Shown here piece by piece: positions 1 through 7,162 of a stretch of 64,000 bases of DNA (the first letter of the stretch is position 1; each line of letters starts with the position of its first letter). The stretch covers positions 1 to 64,000 of the IMG/VR virus record IMGVR_UViG_3300017788_000011; one strand, 5' to 3'. The DNA comes from a virus. The notes under the pieces are model-generated. The model was given only the letters and a program-made list of their open reading frames with translations. It did no database searches and was not told where the DNA came from. The position numbers were made by a program, and so were the translations under genes.

Positions 1-10
1 AGATAAAAAT

Positions 11-331
11 ATGTTATGGTCGGCTTGGCAAGGATTATTCGGTCGAGACGAGCAGGGCAAAAAAGGTGGTTTCATCACAGACGACCTTGACGAAATTGCA
101 AAAATGCTAATCGGCCAGGGTGCTAATGCCAACGATTTACGATCTGTAGAAGCAATATTATCTGCCTTACCAAAAGAACAGTCAGCGGCTTTGTTAAAAA
201 GAGCCAAAGAAGATCCAGCATGGAAAGAACAACCTACGGAATCTTTTGTTCAAGAAAGTGTTGCTCGTGTATCAACCGAGGGAACATCCGCTTGGTTTAG
301 AGATATGATTAATATTGCGAGTGTCAGATGA
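11..331 (+). CDS. Hypothetical protein, possibly 5'-truncated by the window edge
   Basis: A 106-residue soluble protein that I do not recognise. The frame is open back to the window edge and no Shine-Dalgarno precedes the ATG at 11, so the true start may lie outside the window. It is helical and mixed charged, with no visible domain motif, signal peptide or membrane segment. Its stop overlaps the next start as ATGA, so it is translationally coupled to the ligase-like gene and belongs to the same late structural or internal-protein operon. Confidence 0.6.
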   Translation: MLWSAWQGLFGRDEQGKKGGFITDDLDEIAKMLIGQGANANDLRSVEAILSALPKEQSAALLKRAKEDPAWKEQPTESFVQESVARVSTEGTSAWFRDMINIASVR

Positions 332-1443
332 GAGCCAAAGAGTTTTTAACAGAGGCCGCAGCCAAGGTTGGCAGAGATTTTCAACATCTCGAAGACCTTG
401 TATTTGTTGATGGCAGTAAAGGTGCTCAACAGGCATTAAAATATCTGGAAAGTTTTGGTCGCAGTGCTAAAAATATTTCAGTTAAATGGGACGGTAACCC
501 CACAGTGTTTTGGGGTAGAGAACCAGACGGCAGTTTTATTCTTGTAGGTAAGAATAATTGGGACAAAGAAGCACAGGGAGGTAAGGCCCGTTCACCCGAA
601 GAATTAGAACAATTTATTAACAGTAGAGGCAAAGGCGAAGATTGGCGTGCCAAGTTTGCCACAGATATGTCAGCTCTTTGGCCCATATTTGAAGCAGCCA
701 CTCCCAAAGGTTTTAGAGGTTATATATTCGGCGATCTACTTTTTCATCCTGGTAAACCTTTTACACAGGACAAAAATTCTGTAGACTTTACACCTAATCA
801 AACAACCTATCATGTTAAGACAGACAGTAGTATAGGTAAAAAAATTGTAGATGCCAAAGTTGCCGTGGCCGCACACTTAAAGTTAGACACATTTGGTCAG
901 CCTTTGCAAGAAGGTGAAGCATTTAAAGATGTCAACGATTTTAACAACACAGAATCATTGATTGTACTTGGACAGACCTATGTAACACATCAACCTAAAG
1001 TTGATACTTCACGTGTTACACAACTTGAACAGTTTGTCAAAAGACACAGTCAAGAAATTGATCAGTTTTTACAGCCGGTGGCTGGCCTCAGTGATTTAAA
1101 AAATATCATTTACACGTATATCAATAATATGAGTAGAGAGAAAAAATTAGATCAAATCAACACAGAATTTTTCAATTGGTTACAGAACAGCAAAGTATCT
1201 GCATCTAAGCAGGCAAAGATTGTTGAATTACACAAACAACTGCCCACAGCACTGCCCAGTATTTTAACTCTTGTAGAGGAAATCATGCAGGTCAAGAATG
1301 ATATAATTGCACAACTTGATCAGGCAGAAGCAGATATAACTGCATCAACTGGTGGCAAAGCCGGTGGAGAAGGTTATGTAAGTCAGCAAGACTTCATTAA
1401 ACTTGTTCCACGAGATCGTTGGACACCTTTTAGGGCAGACTAA
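328..1443 (+). CDS. Ligase/nucleotidyltransferase-fold phage protein (DUF6267-like)
   Basis: A 371-residue protein. Residues about 50-60 read VKWDGNPTVFWG, resembling motif I (KxDG) of ATP-dependent DNA/RNA ligases, and FRGYIFGDLL near residue 130 resembles the GE/D core motif. A K-x-K pattern (VKTDSSIGKKIVDAK) follows. This fits the phage DUF6267 type, which I assign from memory. Catalysis is not proven. The N-terminus MRAKEFLTEAAAK has the form of a capsid-targeting sequence with a possible LTE/A prohead-protease cut, so it may be packaged in the head. Coupled by ATGA to the preceding gene. Confidence 0.6.
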   Translation: MRAKEFLTEAAAKVGRDFQHLEDLVFVDGSKGAQQALKYLESFGRSAKNISVKWDGNPTVFWGREPDGSFILVGKNNWDKEAQGGKARSPEELEQFINSRGKGEDWRAKFATDMSALWPIFEAATPKGFRGYIFGDLLFHPGKPFTQDKNSVDFTPNQTTYHVKTDSSIGKKIVDAKVAVAAHLKLDTFGQPLQEGEAFKDVNDFNNTESLIVLGQTYVTHQPKVDTSRVTQLEQFVKRHSQEIDQFLQPVAGLSDLKNIIYTYINNMSREKKLDQINTEFFNWLQNSKVSASKQAKIVELHKQLPTALPSILTLVEEIMQVKNDIIAQLDQAEADITASTGGKAGGEGYVSQQDFIKLVPRDRWTPFRAD

Positions 1444-1444
1444 A

Positions 1445-2578
1445 ATGTTATTAAGAGAAATATTTGAAGCCGCTGGCAAAACCGCAGTTATAATTTACGG
1501 TCGTATGAATCCTCCTACTATCGGTCACAAAAGATTAATGGAAGAATTAAAGTCTGTGGCTGCTAAAAACAAAGCAGATGCTGTGGTATTTTTATCGCAT
1601 ACACAGAATAAAAAAACAGATCCGCTGACATTTGATCAAAAAGTTATGTATGCTCATCAGATGTTTCCAGATGTGAAATTTGCCGAAGGTGAAAATTCAA
1701 AGACATTTCCTTCCGCACTGCAATATCTACAGCAATCGGGATATACCAAAGTTGTACACCTTGTAGGCAGTGATAGACTAATGGGTTTCAAGGCTATCAT
1801 TGATTCTTATAACGGTAAACCAGACAAAAGCGGCACCATACCTTTTAAATTTGACGAATATGAATTTGTAAGTTTAGACAGAGATCCTGATGCAGAAGGC
1901 GCCACCGGAATGAGCGCCAGTAAAGCCAGAGCATTGGCGGTGGCTGGAGATGTAGAATCTTTTAAATTGGCCATACCTGGTGACGATACATTGACTATGG
2001 CATTGTACAGAGATGTTAGAGAAGGCATGGGTATCAAAGAAACTGTGCCTGCAGAAAGTGTAACAGAAGATGCTGCCGGTGTAGGTATTATTACTAAGCA
2101 AAACACAACCAAAGATGTAAACAAAGGTACGCTTCGTAAAATGATGAAGGCATATCATCTTATCGACAGTATGCACCGTAAATTAACTGATCTCAGTGAA
2201 GCACCGATAGATATGGATCCTACAGATCCAATGGATCCTATGATCTATGGTTACAATAAAGCCAATCCTGGTAAACTAAAGTATCGTATGTTACGGGCCA
2301 GTAAGCAATTAAAAGATCTTGCAGATCGTGCTAAAGACGCAAGTCCATTCGAATGGCAATTAATCACTAAGCAATTCAGCGAACTGATCATAAATATTGA
2401 ACAAATTAAGCACGGATTAGAAGAACTTGCCAAGGTTAGACGCAAAGGTGGTATTAAATCTCGTGGTATTGATCCTATGATCGATAGTATTGACGAAGGA
2501 TGTAAGTACGGAAAATATTACTGTTCTACTGATAAAAAATGGAAGTGTCGAACAGGTCCTAAGCAGTCAAGGAAATAA
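1445..2578 (+). CDS. Nucleotidyltransferase of the HIGH superfamily (cytidylyltransferase/NMNAT-like)
   Basis: A 377-residue protein. Residues about 18-31 contain GRMNPPTIGHKRLM, the (H/T)xGH nucleotide-binding motif, and GMSASKARAL near residue 155 matches the SxTxxR-type second motif of this superfamily. The enzyme core fills the first half. The C-terminal half is helical and ends in a cysteine-rich segment (CKYGKYYCSTDKKWKC). The substrate cannot be told. I chose ATG 1445 just after the previous stop; upstream in-frame starts lie inside the previous gene. MLLREIFEAAGK again looks like a capsid-targeting sequence with a possible IFE/A cut, suggesting a packaged enzyme comparable in logic to T4 Alt. 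Confidence 0.72.
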   Translation: MLLREIFEAAGKTAVIIYGRMNPPTIGHKRLMEELKSVAAKNKADAVVFLSHTQNKKTDPLTFDQKVMYAHQMFPDVKFAEGENSKTFPSALQYLQQSGYTKVVHLVGSDRLMGFKAIIDSYNGKPDKSGTIPFKFDEYEFVSLDRDPDAEGATGMSASKARALAVAGDVESFKLAIPGDDTLTMALYRDVREGMGIKETVPAESVTEDAAGVGIITKQNTTKDVNKGTLRKMMKAYHLIDSMHRKLTDLSEAPIDMDPTDPMDPMIYGYNKANPGKLKYRMLRASKQLKDLADRAKDASPFEWQLITKQFSELIINIEQIKHGLEELAKVRRKGGIKSRGIDPMIDSIDEGCKYGKYYCSTDKKWKCRTGPKQSRK

Positions 2579-2580
2579 TC

Positions 2581-2814
2581 ATGGACGATATTGCACGTTT
2601 AAAACATCTCGCTGGTATTACTCCCTTTCAAGGATATAAGCCTGTAGAAATAGAAAATATCAGTCACACTGGTACTGAAAAACGAGAACTTGAACGTAAA
2701 CACAATATCAAACCTGGCACACCGGAATGGTTTCAACTATGGTTTAGTTTACCTAAACTAACAGGAGAACGTGCTGTTAGTGTTCCGCCCAGTTTTAGAG
2801 GACGCAAAAAATGA
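2581..2814 (+). CDS. Small hypothetical phage protein
   Basis: A 77-residue protein beginning MDDIARLKHLAGI, a hydrophobic/basic helix that recalls the N-termini of its neighbours, followed by a charged middle and a basic C-terminus (SFRGRKK). It has no recognisable domain. It starts two bases after the nucleotidyltransferase stop and its stop overlaps the start of a 23-residue mini-ORF as ATGA. Function unknown; by context a virion or internal-head component. Confidence 0.6.
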   Translation: MDDIARLKHLAGITPFQGYKPVEIENISHTGTEKRELERKHNIKPGTPEWFQLWFSLPKLTGERAVSVPPSFRGRKK

Positions 2815-2882
2815 ATCCATATCCAGTGTATCCCGAAGACGACGGTTACGATCGTCCAAAAAATCCTTATAGCCCAGTATGA
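2811..2882 (+). CDS. 23-residue mini-ORF coupled on both sides
   Basis: Runs from ATG 2811 to TGA 2882 and encodes MNPYPVYPEDDGYDRPKNP plus four more residues. The peptide is rich in proline and tyrosine. Its start overlaps the upstream stop and its stop overlaps the downstream start, both as ATGA, and it fills exactly the gap between two genes. That geometry is the main support for translation. No function can be assigned. Confidence 0.45.
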   Translation: MNPYPVYPEDDGYDRPKNPYSPV

Positions 2883-3265
2883 AAGCCCACGAATTCGTCA
2901 CTGAAAAGAAGAAAAAACGTAGAAACAAATACGGTTTAGCCGCATGGGGACCGGGTCCTTACGGGGGCTACGGATATCTTGCAGGTTATAGCGGTGACAG
3001 CGGAGCACCTTCTGGAGGAGACGGGGGCGGTGTAGGGGAAGGCAAAGTAAAATTATATACAGACCCTGATTACTTTGGTGCAGAAGTAGATGACAGTGGG
3101 TTTGACAGTTTGCCGGTGGTAAACATTCCGGCCGATCAATTGGTAGGCTTTGAACCTGATGACAAAATGAATCAATCTAAAAGCAAAGCCAATGTTAAAA
3201 AGATTGTTGCTGGCTTAGAAAAAGGCGAAAAACTGCCTCCAATACTGGTTCGCAAATACAAATAA
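2879..3265 (+). CDS. N-terminal part of a ParB/sulfiredoxin-like protein, interrupted by in-frame TAA
   Basis: 128 codons up to TAA 3263-3265. The N-terminus MKAHEFVTEKKKKRRNK is a capsid-targeting-like helix followed by a basic patch, then a glycine/tyrosine-rich linker, then the start of a ParB-like nuclease domain (NVKKIVAGLEKGEKLPPILV). The same frame stays open beyond the stop and continues with GYQVLDGHHRFWAYKLL, the diagnostic G-H-H-R part of that domain, so 2879-3979 looks like one gene split by a single stop codon. Explanations are a recent nonsense mutation, a sequencing error or readthrough. Recoding is unlikely because TAA terminates many other genes here. Confidence 0.65.
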   Translation: MKAHEFVTEKKKKRRNKYGLAAWGPGPYGGYGYLAGYSGDSGAPSGGDGGGVGEGKVKLYTDPDYFGAEVDDSGFDSLPVVNIPADQLVGFEPDDKMNQSKSKANVKKIVAGLEKGEKLPPILVRKYK

Positions 3266-3343
3266 GGTTATCAAGTTTTAGATGGTCATCACAGATTCTG
3301 GGCCTACAAATTACTGAAGATAAAATCAATACCAGCACAAATT

Positions 3344-3979
3344 GTGCCTGCCAAAGACATAGAAGAAATATCAAAGCAAGGTGTGGCGGAAGCCTCATAC
3401 CCAGGAAATCTCGGTGTTATAGAATTAATACAATTTTTCAGAGAGCATCCTAATTTAATAACAGATTATAAAATACTTAAACAAAAAAAGGGTTCAGAAA
3501 CTGCGCTAAAATGGGCATTGTCCAAGATGCAGTTAGAATTAGAACCTGTAATTCAAGACAGTGCAATCAACGAATTAAAAACAAAAATCACAGATAACGA
3601 TATAAGACGCATTATCAAAGACAAATTAGCCATAGATGCAGAAACCGGTGAAGAGGCCATGCGCAGAGCTATAGATAAAATGACAGAATTACCCAGTACT
3701 TTATATGTAAAAACTCAGGCAGCACAATTAATGATGCTGTACAAGGCAGCAAAAATGAGTATCGGTGGGGAACATTATCGTAAATTAAGTAAATTAACTG
3801 AAAATTTTGCTGACGGGCGTAATCCTAAAGATAAGGGAGATTCTGCCAGGCACGGAATTCCTAAAAAAGCATCTATAGCGCAACTTAAAAAAATACGTAG
3901 CAGTGACACAGCAAGTCCACGTAAGAAGCAGTTAGCCCATTGGCAAATTAACATGCGTCAAGGTCGTAAAAAGAAATAA
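3344..3979 (+). CDS. C-terminal part of the interrupted ParB-like protein
   Basis: In the same reading frame as the ORF ending at 3265; the frame is open from 3266. GTG 3344 is only the first conventional start and has no Shine-Dalgarno, so independent translation is doubtful. Codons 3266-3343, just before it, complete the ParB-like domain (GYQVLDGHHRFWAYKLL). The remainder is helical, and the tail contains DGRNPKDKGDSARHGIPKKA and a strongly basic end (RQGRKKK), a tail style I associate with other T4-like marine phage proteins. If the stop is an error or is read through, the full protein is 366 codons with one stop. Confidence 0.5.
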   Translation: MPAKDIEEISKQGVAEASYPGNLGVIELIQFFREHPNLITDYKILKQKKGSETALKWALSKMQLELEPVIQDSAINELKTKITDNDIRRIIKDKLAIDAETGEEAMRRAIDKMTELPSTLYVKTQAAQLMMLYKAAKMSIGGEHYRKLSKLTENFADGRNPKDKGDSARHGIPKKASIAQLKKIRSSDTASPRKKQLAHWQINMRQGRKKK

Positions 3980-3982
3980 ATA
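3975..3982 (+). promoter_or_regulatory. T4-type late promoter (AATAAATA)
   Basis: AATAAATA matches the T4 late consensus TATAAATA at seven of eight positions and lies about 38 bases before the GH19 endolysin-like start. It overlaps the end of the preceding gene. The call rests on the motif and its position only. Confidence 0.45.
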
Positions 3983-3988
3983 CGACAT

Positions 3989-4007
3989 CGGGAATTAACC
4001 CGTTTTT
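3989..4007 (+). terminator. Weak intrinsic terminator-like hairpin
   Basis: CGGG (3989-3992) pairs with CCCG (3999-4002) around the loop AATTAA and is followed directly by five T residues (4003-4007). The four-base-pair stem is short, so termination would be partial. It separates the ParB-like gene from the GH19 gene. Confidence 0.35.
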
Positions 4008-4019
4008 AAAGGGACTATT

Positions 4020-4655
4020 ATGAGCTTTGAATTTAATTTTACTGCTGAGAAATTAGCACACTGCTTACATAAAAATAAAAATCCTAATGCGTGGTTCGAA
4101 GCATTAGAAAAGCATTTACCGTCATTTGAGATTGTTACTCCTTCAAGAGTAGCAGGTTTTGTAGCACAATGTCAACACGAATCTGCTGATTTTACTGTGC
4201 TAACAGAAAACTTAAATTACAGCGCAGATGCATTAAACAAACTTTTCCCCAAATACTTTATTAATGCAGGACGTGATGCACAGGAATATCATCGTCAGCC
4301 TGAGAAAATTGCCAACGTAATTTATGCAAGTCGTATGGGCAACGGAGACACAGCATCAGGCGATGGCTGGAAATTTCGCGGACGTGGAATTCTTCAAATC
4401 ACTGGTAGGTCAAACTATACCCAGTGTTCAAGAGACTTATTTCAAGACGATACTTTAGTAGAAAATCCCGAATATCTTCTTGATCCAGAATATGCTATAC
4501 TCAGTGCCTGCTGGTTCTGGCACAAAAATAATTTAAATCAATTCTGCGACAGTGGTGATGTTGTAACTCTGTCAAAGCGAATTAACGGTGGTACTATAGG
4601 ATTAGACGACCGTGTTAAGCATTGGAACATTTGTTTAGAGACCTTCGAATCATGA
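4020..4655 (+). CDS. GH19 (chitinase-like) endolysin
   Basis: A 211-residue peptidoglycan hydrolase-like protein of the GH19 lysozyme type. The catalytic-acid region is CQHESADF with Glu54, and the GWKFRGRGILQITGR segment (about residues 117-131) is the hallmark of phage and bacterial GH19 enzymes. Length fits a single catalytic domain without signal peptide, so release would need a holin. It has its own AAGGG ribosome binding site and a late-promoter-like element upstream, and it lacks the capsid-targeting N-terminus of its neighbours. It is likely the lysis enzyme. Its stop overlaps the next start as ATGA. Confidence 0.85.
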   Translation: MSFEFNFTAEKLAHCLHKNKNPNAWFEALEKHLPSFEIVTPSRVAGFVAQCQHESADFTVLTENLNYSADALNKLFPKYFINAGRDAQEYHRQPEKIANVIYASRMGNGDTASGDGWKFRGRGILQITGRSNYTQCSRDLFQDDTLVENPEYLLDPEYAILSACWFWHKNNLNQFCDSGDVVTLSKRINGGTIGLDDRVKHWNICLETFES

Positions 4656-5572
4656 AAATTAGAGAAATCTGTGAATCATTAATCAACGAAAAAACTGCAT
4701 CATCAGTTGATCAACTATTTGATCCCACCGCAACAGAAATCAAACAGGGGTCAACTGGTCCCATAGTTAAAGCATTTCAATGGACATTGGATCAACTTGG
4801 TTATAATCCCGGCAGCATTGACGGACATTTTGGTCCGCGTACTACTAACACAACTAAAAAATATCAAAAAGACAACGGTATTGAAGCAGACGGTGTAGTA
4901 GGTAAATCTACCTATTCTTTATTGAACACAGATTTAGATGAAAAAGGCATCGACGAATTTCCTGCAGGCATAGGATTGAAACCAAAAAAACCATCATTCA
5001 GCATAGATCCTGAAAAAAGCGGGTTCGGTATAAAAGTTCCCGAGCCTACAGATACATCAGCAATAGGTGGCGTTGAAGGCAAAGTACTGGATTGGATTTC
5101 TCAATTCGAATCTGGCGGTTATTATGATAAAATGTACGGTGGCAAACGTTATCCCGAAATTCTCGATATGACTCTACGCGAATTAGTGGAATTTCAAAAG
5201 AAACACATCAACAAATTAAGACGTAGAGGTAATAGAAATGCCACATCGGCTTCGGGTAGATATCAATTTGTCACAAAAACATTAGTGGCCACAGCCAAGG
5301 ACATGGGTCTTGATCCCGATAGTACACGGTTTTCACCTAAGACACAGGATGAGATGATTGTACATGTGTTGAAAAAATATCGAGGTCTTGATCGCTGGTT
5401 GGCGGGGAAATTACCTACCTCTGCTTTCTTAAAAAATCTTTCTCAGGAATTTGCTTCATTGCCGGACCCCGAAACTGGTGTTTCTTTTTACCAAGGTGTA
5501 GGCGATAACAAGGCAGGAACTACCACAAGCAAAGCAGTGGCACAACTTGCACAAATAAGGAAATTGGCTTAA
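4652..5572 (+). CDS. Peptidoglycan-binding domain plus lambda R-like transglycosylase
   Basis: A 306-residue protein. MKIREICESLINEK at the N-terminus resembles a capsid-targeting sequence (possible ICE/S cut). Residues about 28-90 form a PG_binding_1 domain (GSIDGHFGPRTTNTTKKYQ). Residues about 125-300 resemble the GH104 lambda endolysin R: VLDWISQFESGGY, SASGRYQF, FSPKTQDEM and FASLPDPETG align with its conserved blocks, the Glu of QFESGG being the likely catalytic acid. I chose ATG 4652, which overlaps the GH19 stop. A packaged hydrolase could open the wall during DNA entry; it could also be a second lysin. Confidence 0.75.
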   Translation: MKIREICESLINEKTASSVDQLFDPTATEIKQGSTGPIVKAFQWTLDQLGYNPGSIDGHFGPRTTNTTKKYQKDNGIEADGVVGKSTYSLLNTDLDEKGIDEFPAGIGLKPKKPSFSIDPEKSGFGIKVPEPTDTSAIGGVEGKVLDWISQFESGGYYDKMYGGKRYPEILDMTLRELVEFQKKHINKLRRRGNRNATSASGRYQFVTKTLVATAKDMGLDPDSTRFSPKTQDEMIVHVLKKYRGLDRWLAGKLPTSAFLKNLSQEFASLPDPETGVSFYQGVGDNKAGTTTSKAVAQLAQIRKLA

Positions 5573-6235
5573 ATGTATATCTACGAATTACACGAGTCTA
5601 AATCATCTAAGGCACCTAAGCCAAGAAACTTTGTGGCAAAAAATGCTCCTAAGGCAGGAGCAGGTGCGCACAAAGATAAAAAGAAGGCAGCCAAACAAGG
5701 CGATGTAAAACACAAAGGTAAAGTGGCGGAAGGCTCATTAGAAGAATACGGTGATACTGCTAAGGGTCAAAAGATGTTGACCAAAGTTCAGAAACGTGCT
5801 GTAGATAGAGTAGTATCTAAGAAAGCAGATACTGATCCTAAGTATGCTAAAAAGAATCAAGACACTGCTAATCGTGCTTGGGACAGAATGACGGATGTTG
5901 ACGAAGGATTAAAAGATCCCAAGGATAATCCTTGCTGGAAGGGCTACAAGCCTGTAGGTACTAAAAAGAAGAATGGCAAAACTGTGCCTAACTGTGTGCC
6001 CAAGGAAAGTGTGAGAGAAACAGCCACTCCAGGTGCGACCTCTGCAGGCAGCGTTGCTACTGTGGTCAGTCCACATTTGGCCATAGGAAAACCTAATAAA
6101 TCCTACACTGGTAGTCCTGGAAAATCAGGTACCAAAGCACCTAATGCACCCAAAGTTAAAATGCAAAAGCCCAGCGATAATGCTTTAAATATGAAGACCA
6201 ATATTTTTGGTGAAGGCAATGCTATAAAGCGATAA
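5573..6235 (+). CDS. Lysine-rich putative internal head protein
   Basis: A 220-residue, strongly basic, low-complexity protein that starts MYIYELHESK, a capsid-targeting-like segment with a possible LHE/S cut. Lysine and alanine dominate the first 110 residues, as in DNA-condensing proteins. The middle holds NPCWKGYKPVGTKKKNGK with a second cysteine, a motif I associate with other T4-like marine phages. The C-terminal third is rich in Pro, Gly, Ser and Thr. The start follows the previous stop directly (TAAATG). I infer a DNA-associated head protein; no enzyme motif is seen. Confidence 0.6.
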   Translation: MYIYELHESKSSKAPKPRNFVAKNAPKAGAGAHKDKKKAAKQGDVKHKGKVAEGSLEEYGDTAKGQKMLTKVQKRAVDRVVSKKADTDPKYAKKNQDTANRAWDRMTDVDEGLKDPKDNPCWKGYKPVGTKKKNGKTVPNCVPKESVRETATPGATSAGSVATVVSPHLAIGKPNKSYTGSPGKSGTKAPNAPKVKMQKPSDNALNMKTNIFGEGNAIKR

Positions 6236-6238
6236 ATA
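6231..6238 (+). promoter_or_regulatory. T4-type late promoter (GATAAATA)
   Basis: GATAAATA matches the T4 late consensus TATAAATA at seven of eight positions. It overlaps the stop of the basic protein gene and lies about 24 bases before the next ATG, which has a good GGAG site (6251-6254). Confidence 0.5.
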
Positions 6239-6261
6239 TAACAATACAACGGAGATTTGAA

Positions 6262-7158
6262 ATGCATGACGATCACGAAGCAATGATGGCCAGAGCCGAA
6301 CTGTACAAGGCCGCCAAATATGCGATGAAACTATTTAAAATGATTCGCGAGGGCGACGAACTTGAAGGTTGGGTATCTGCTAAAATTACCAAAGCGGCTG
6401 ACTATCTTGATTCGGTAGCGCATTACATGGAATATCATCAAGAAGTTAAACACGAATTTGAAGCATTAGATTACAAAGGTAGTCTAAGAGAAGCTCTTGA
6501 CCGTACTCTTGTAGAAGCCAAGAAAAAGGTCGAGATGAAGAAAAAACTCGAAAAGAAAAAAGCAGAAATTGACGAATCACTAAACGAAAACGATGATGCT
6601 ATCAAAGCACACGAAAAACAAGGTCGCAGAGTTAAGCGCCACAGTGACGGTTCTTATACTTGGTATGATGACAAAGATAAAATTGCCCGCAAAGTGAAAA
6701 AAGGCGGCAAGGGTGGGGAATCAGTAAAATACACACCTAAGGGTAAAAAAGAAGACGATCCGGATCTCGACGAATCCAGAGAACTTGTCAGTCCGCCAGA
6801 CGGAGCCACTGCTCCTCCCCCAAAAGGCAAAGACGGAAAGTATCCTATTGTAACTTCCGGGCCACACAAAGGCAAGCGTTGGAGTCCACAAACACCTGGT
6901 CCGACAAATCCTAATTTTAAAGAATCTAAATCTAAACCAGATTTCCTCGATGTAGACAAAGATGGTGATAAAAAAGAGCCAATGAAAAAGGCACTGAAAG
7001 ATAAAAAAGTCAAAGAAAGTGCTAAACTGGAGGTAGATCCTAAAGACAAAGATCTTGAGGTTAAAAAAAATAAAGGTAAAACCACAGTAACTTCTAAAAC
7101 TGGTCGCGTTACAACAGTAATAGACAAAGACAAAATGAAAGTAGCCTCGGGAAAATAG
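6262..7158 (+). CDS. Charged putative internal head/scaffold-type protein
   Basis: A 298-residue protein. Residues 1-75 form a compact helical domain (RAELYKAAKYAMKLFKMI, EGWVSAKITKAADYL). A lysine-rich coiled region follows, containing LREALDR and TLVEAKK, both possible (L)-X-E/A prohead-protease sites. Later come a YTWYDDKDK segment and an EF-hand-like acidic loop (DFLDVDKDGDKKEPMKKA). The C-terminus is highly basic. It has a late-promoter element and a clear ribosome binding site. It is probably a head-associated protein, but no enzymatic role is visible. Confidence 0.6.
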   Translation: MHDDHEAMMARAELYKAAKYAMKLFKMIREGDELEGWVSAKITKAADYLDSVAHYMEYHQEVKHEFEALDYKGSLREALDRTLVEAKKKVEMKKKLEKKKAEIDESLNENDDAIKAHEKQGRRVKRHSDGSYTWYDDKDKIARKVKKGGKGGESVKYTPKGKKEDDPDLDESRELVSPPDGATAPPPKGKDGKYPIVTSGPHKGKRWSPQTPGPTNPNFKESKSKPDFLDVDKDGDKKEPMKKALKDKKVKESAKLEVDPKDKDLEVKKNKGKTTVTSKTGRVTTVIDKDKMKVASGK

Positions 7159-7162
7159 TATC

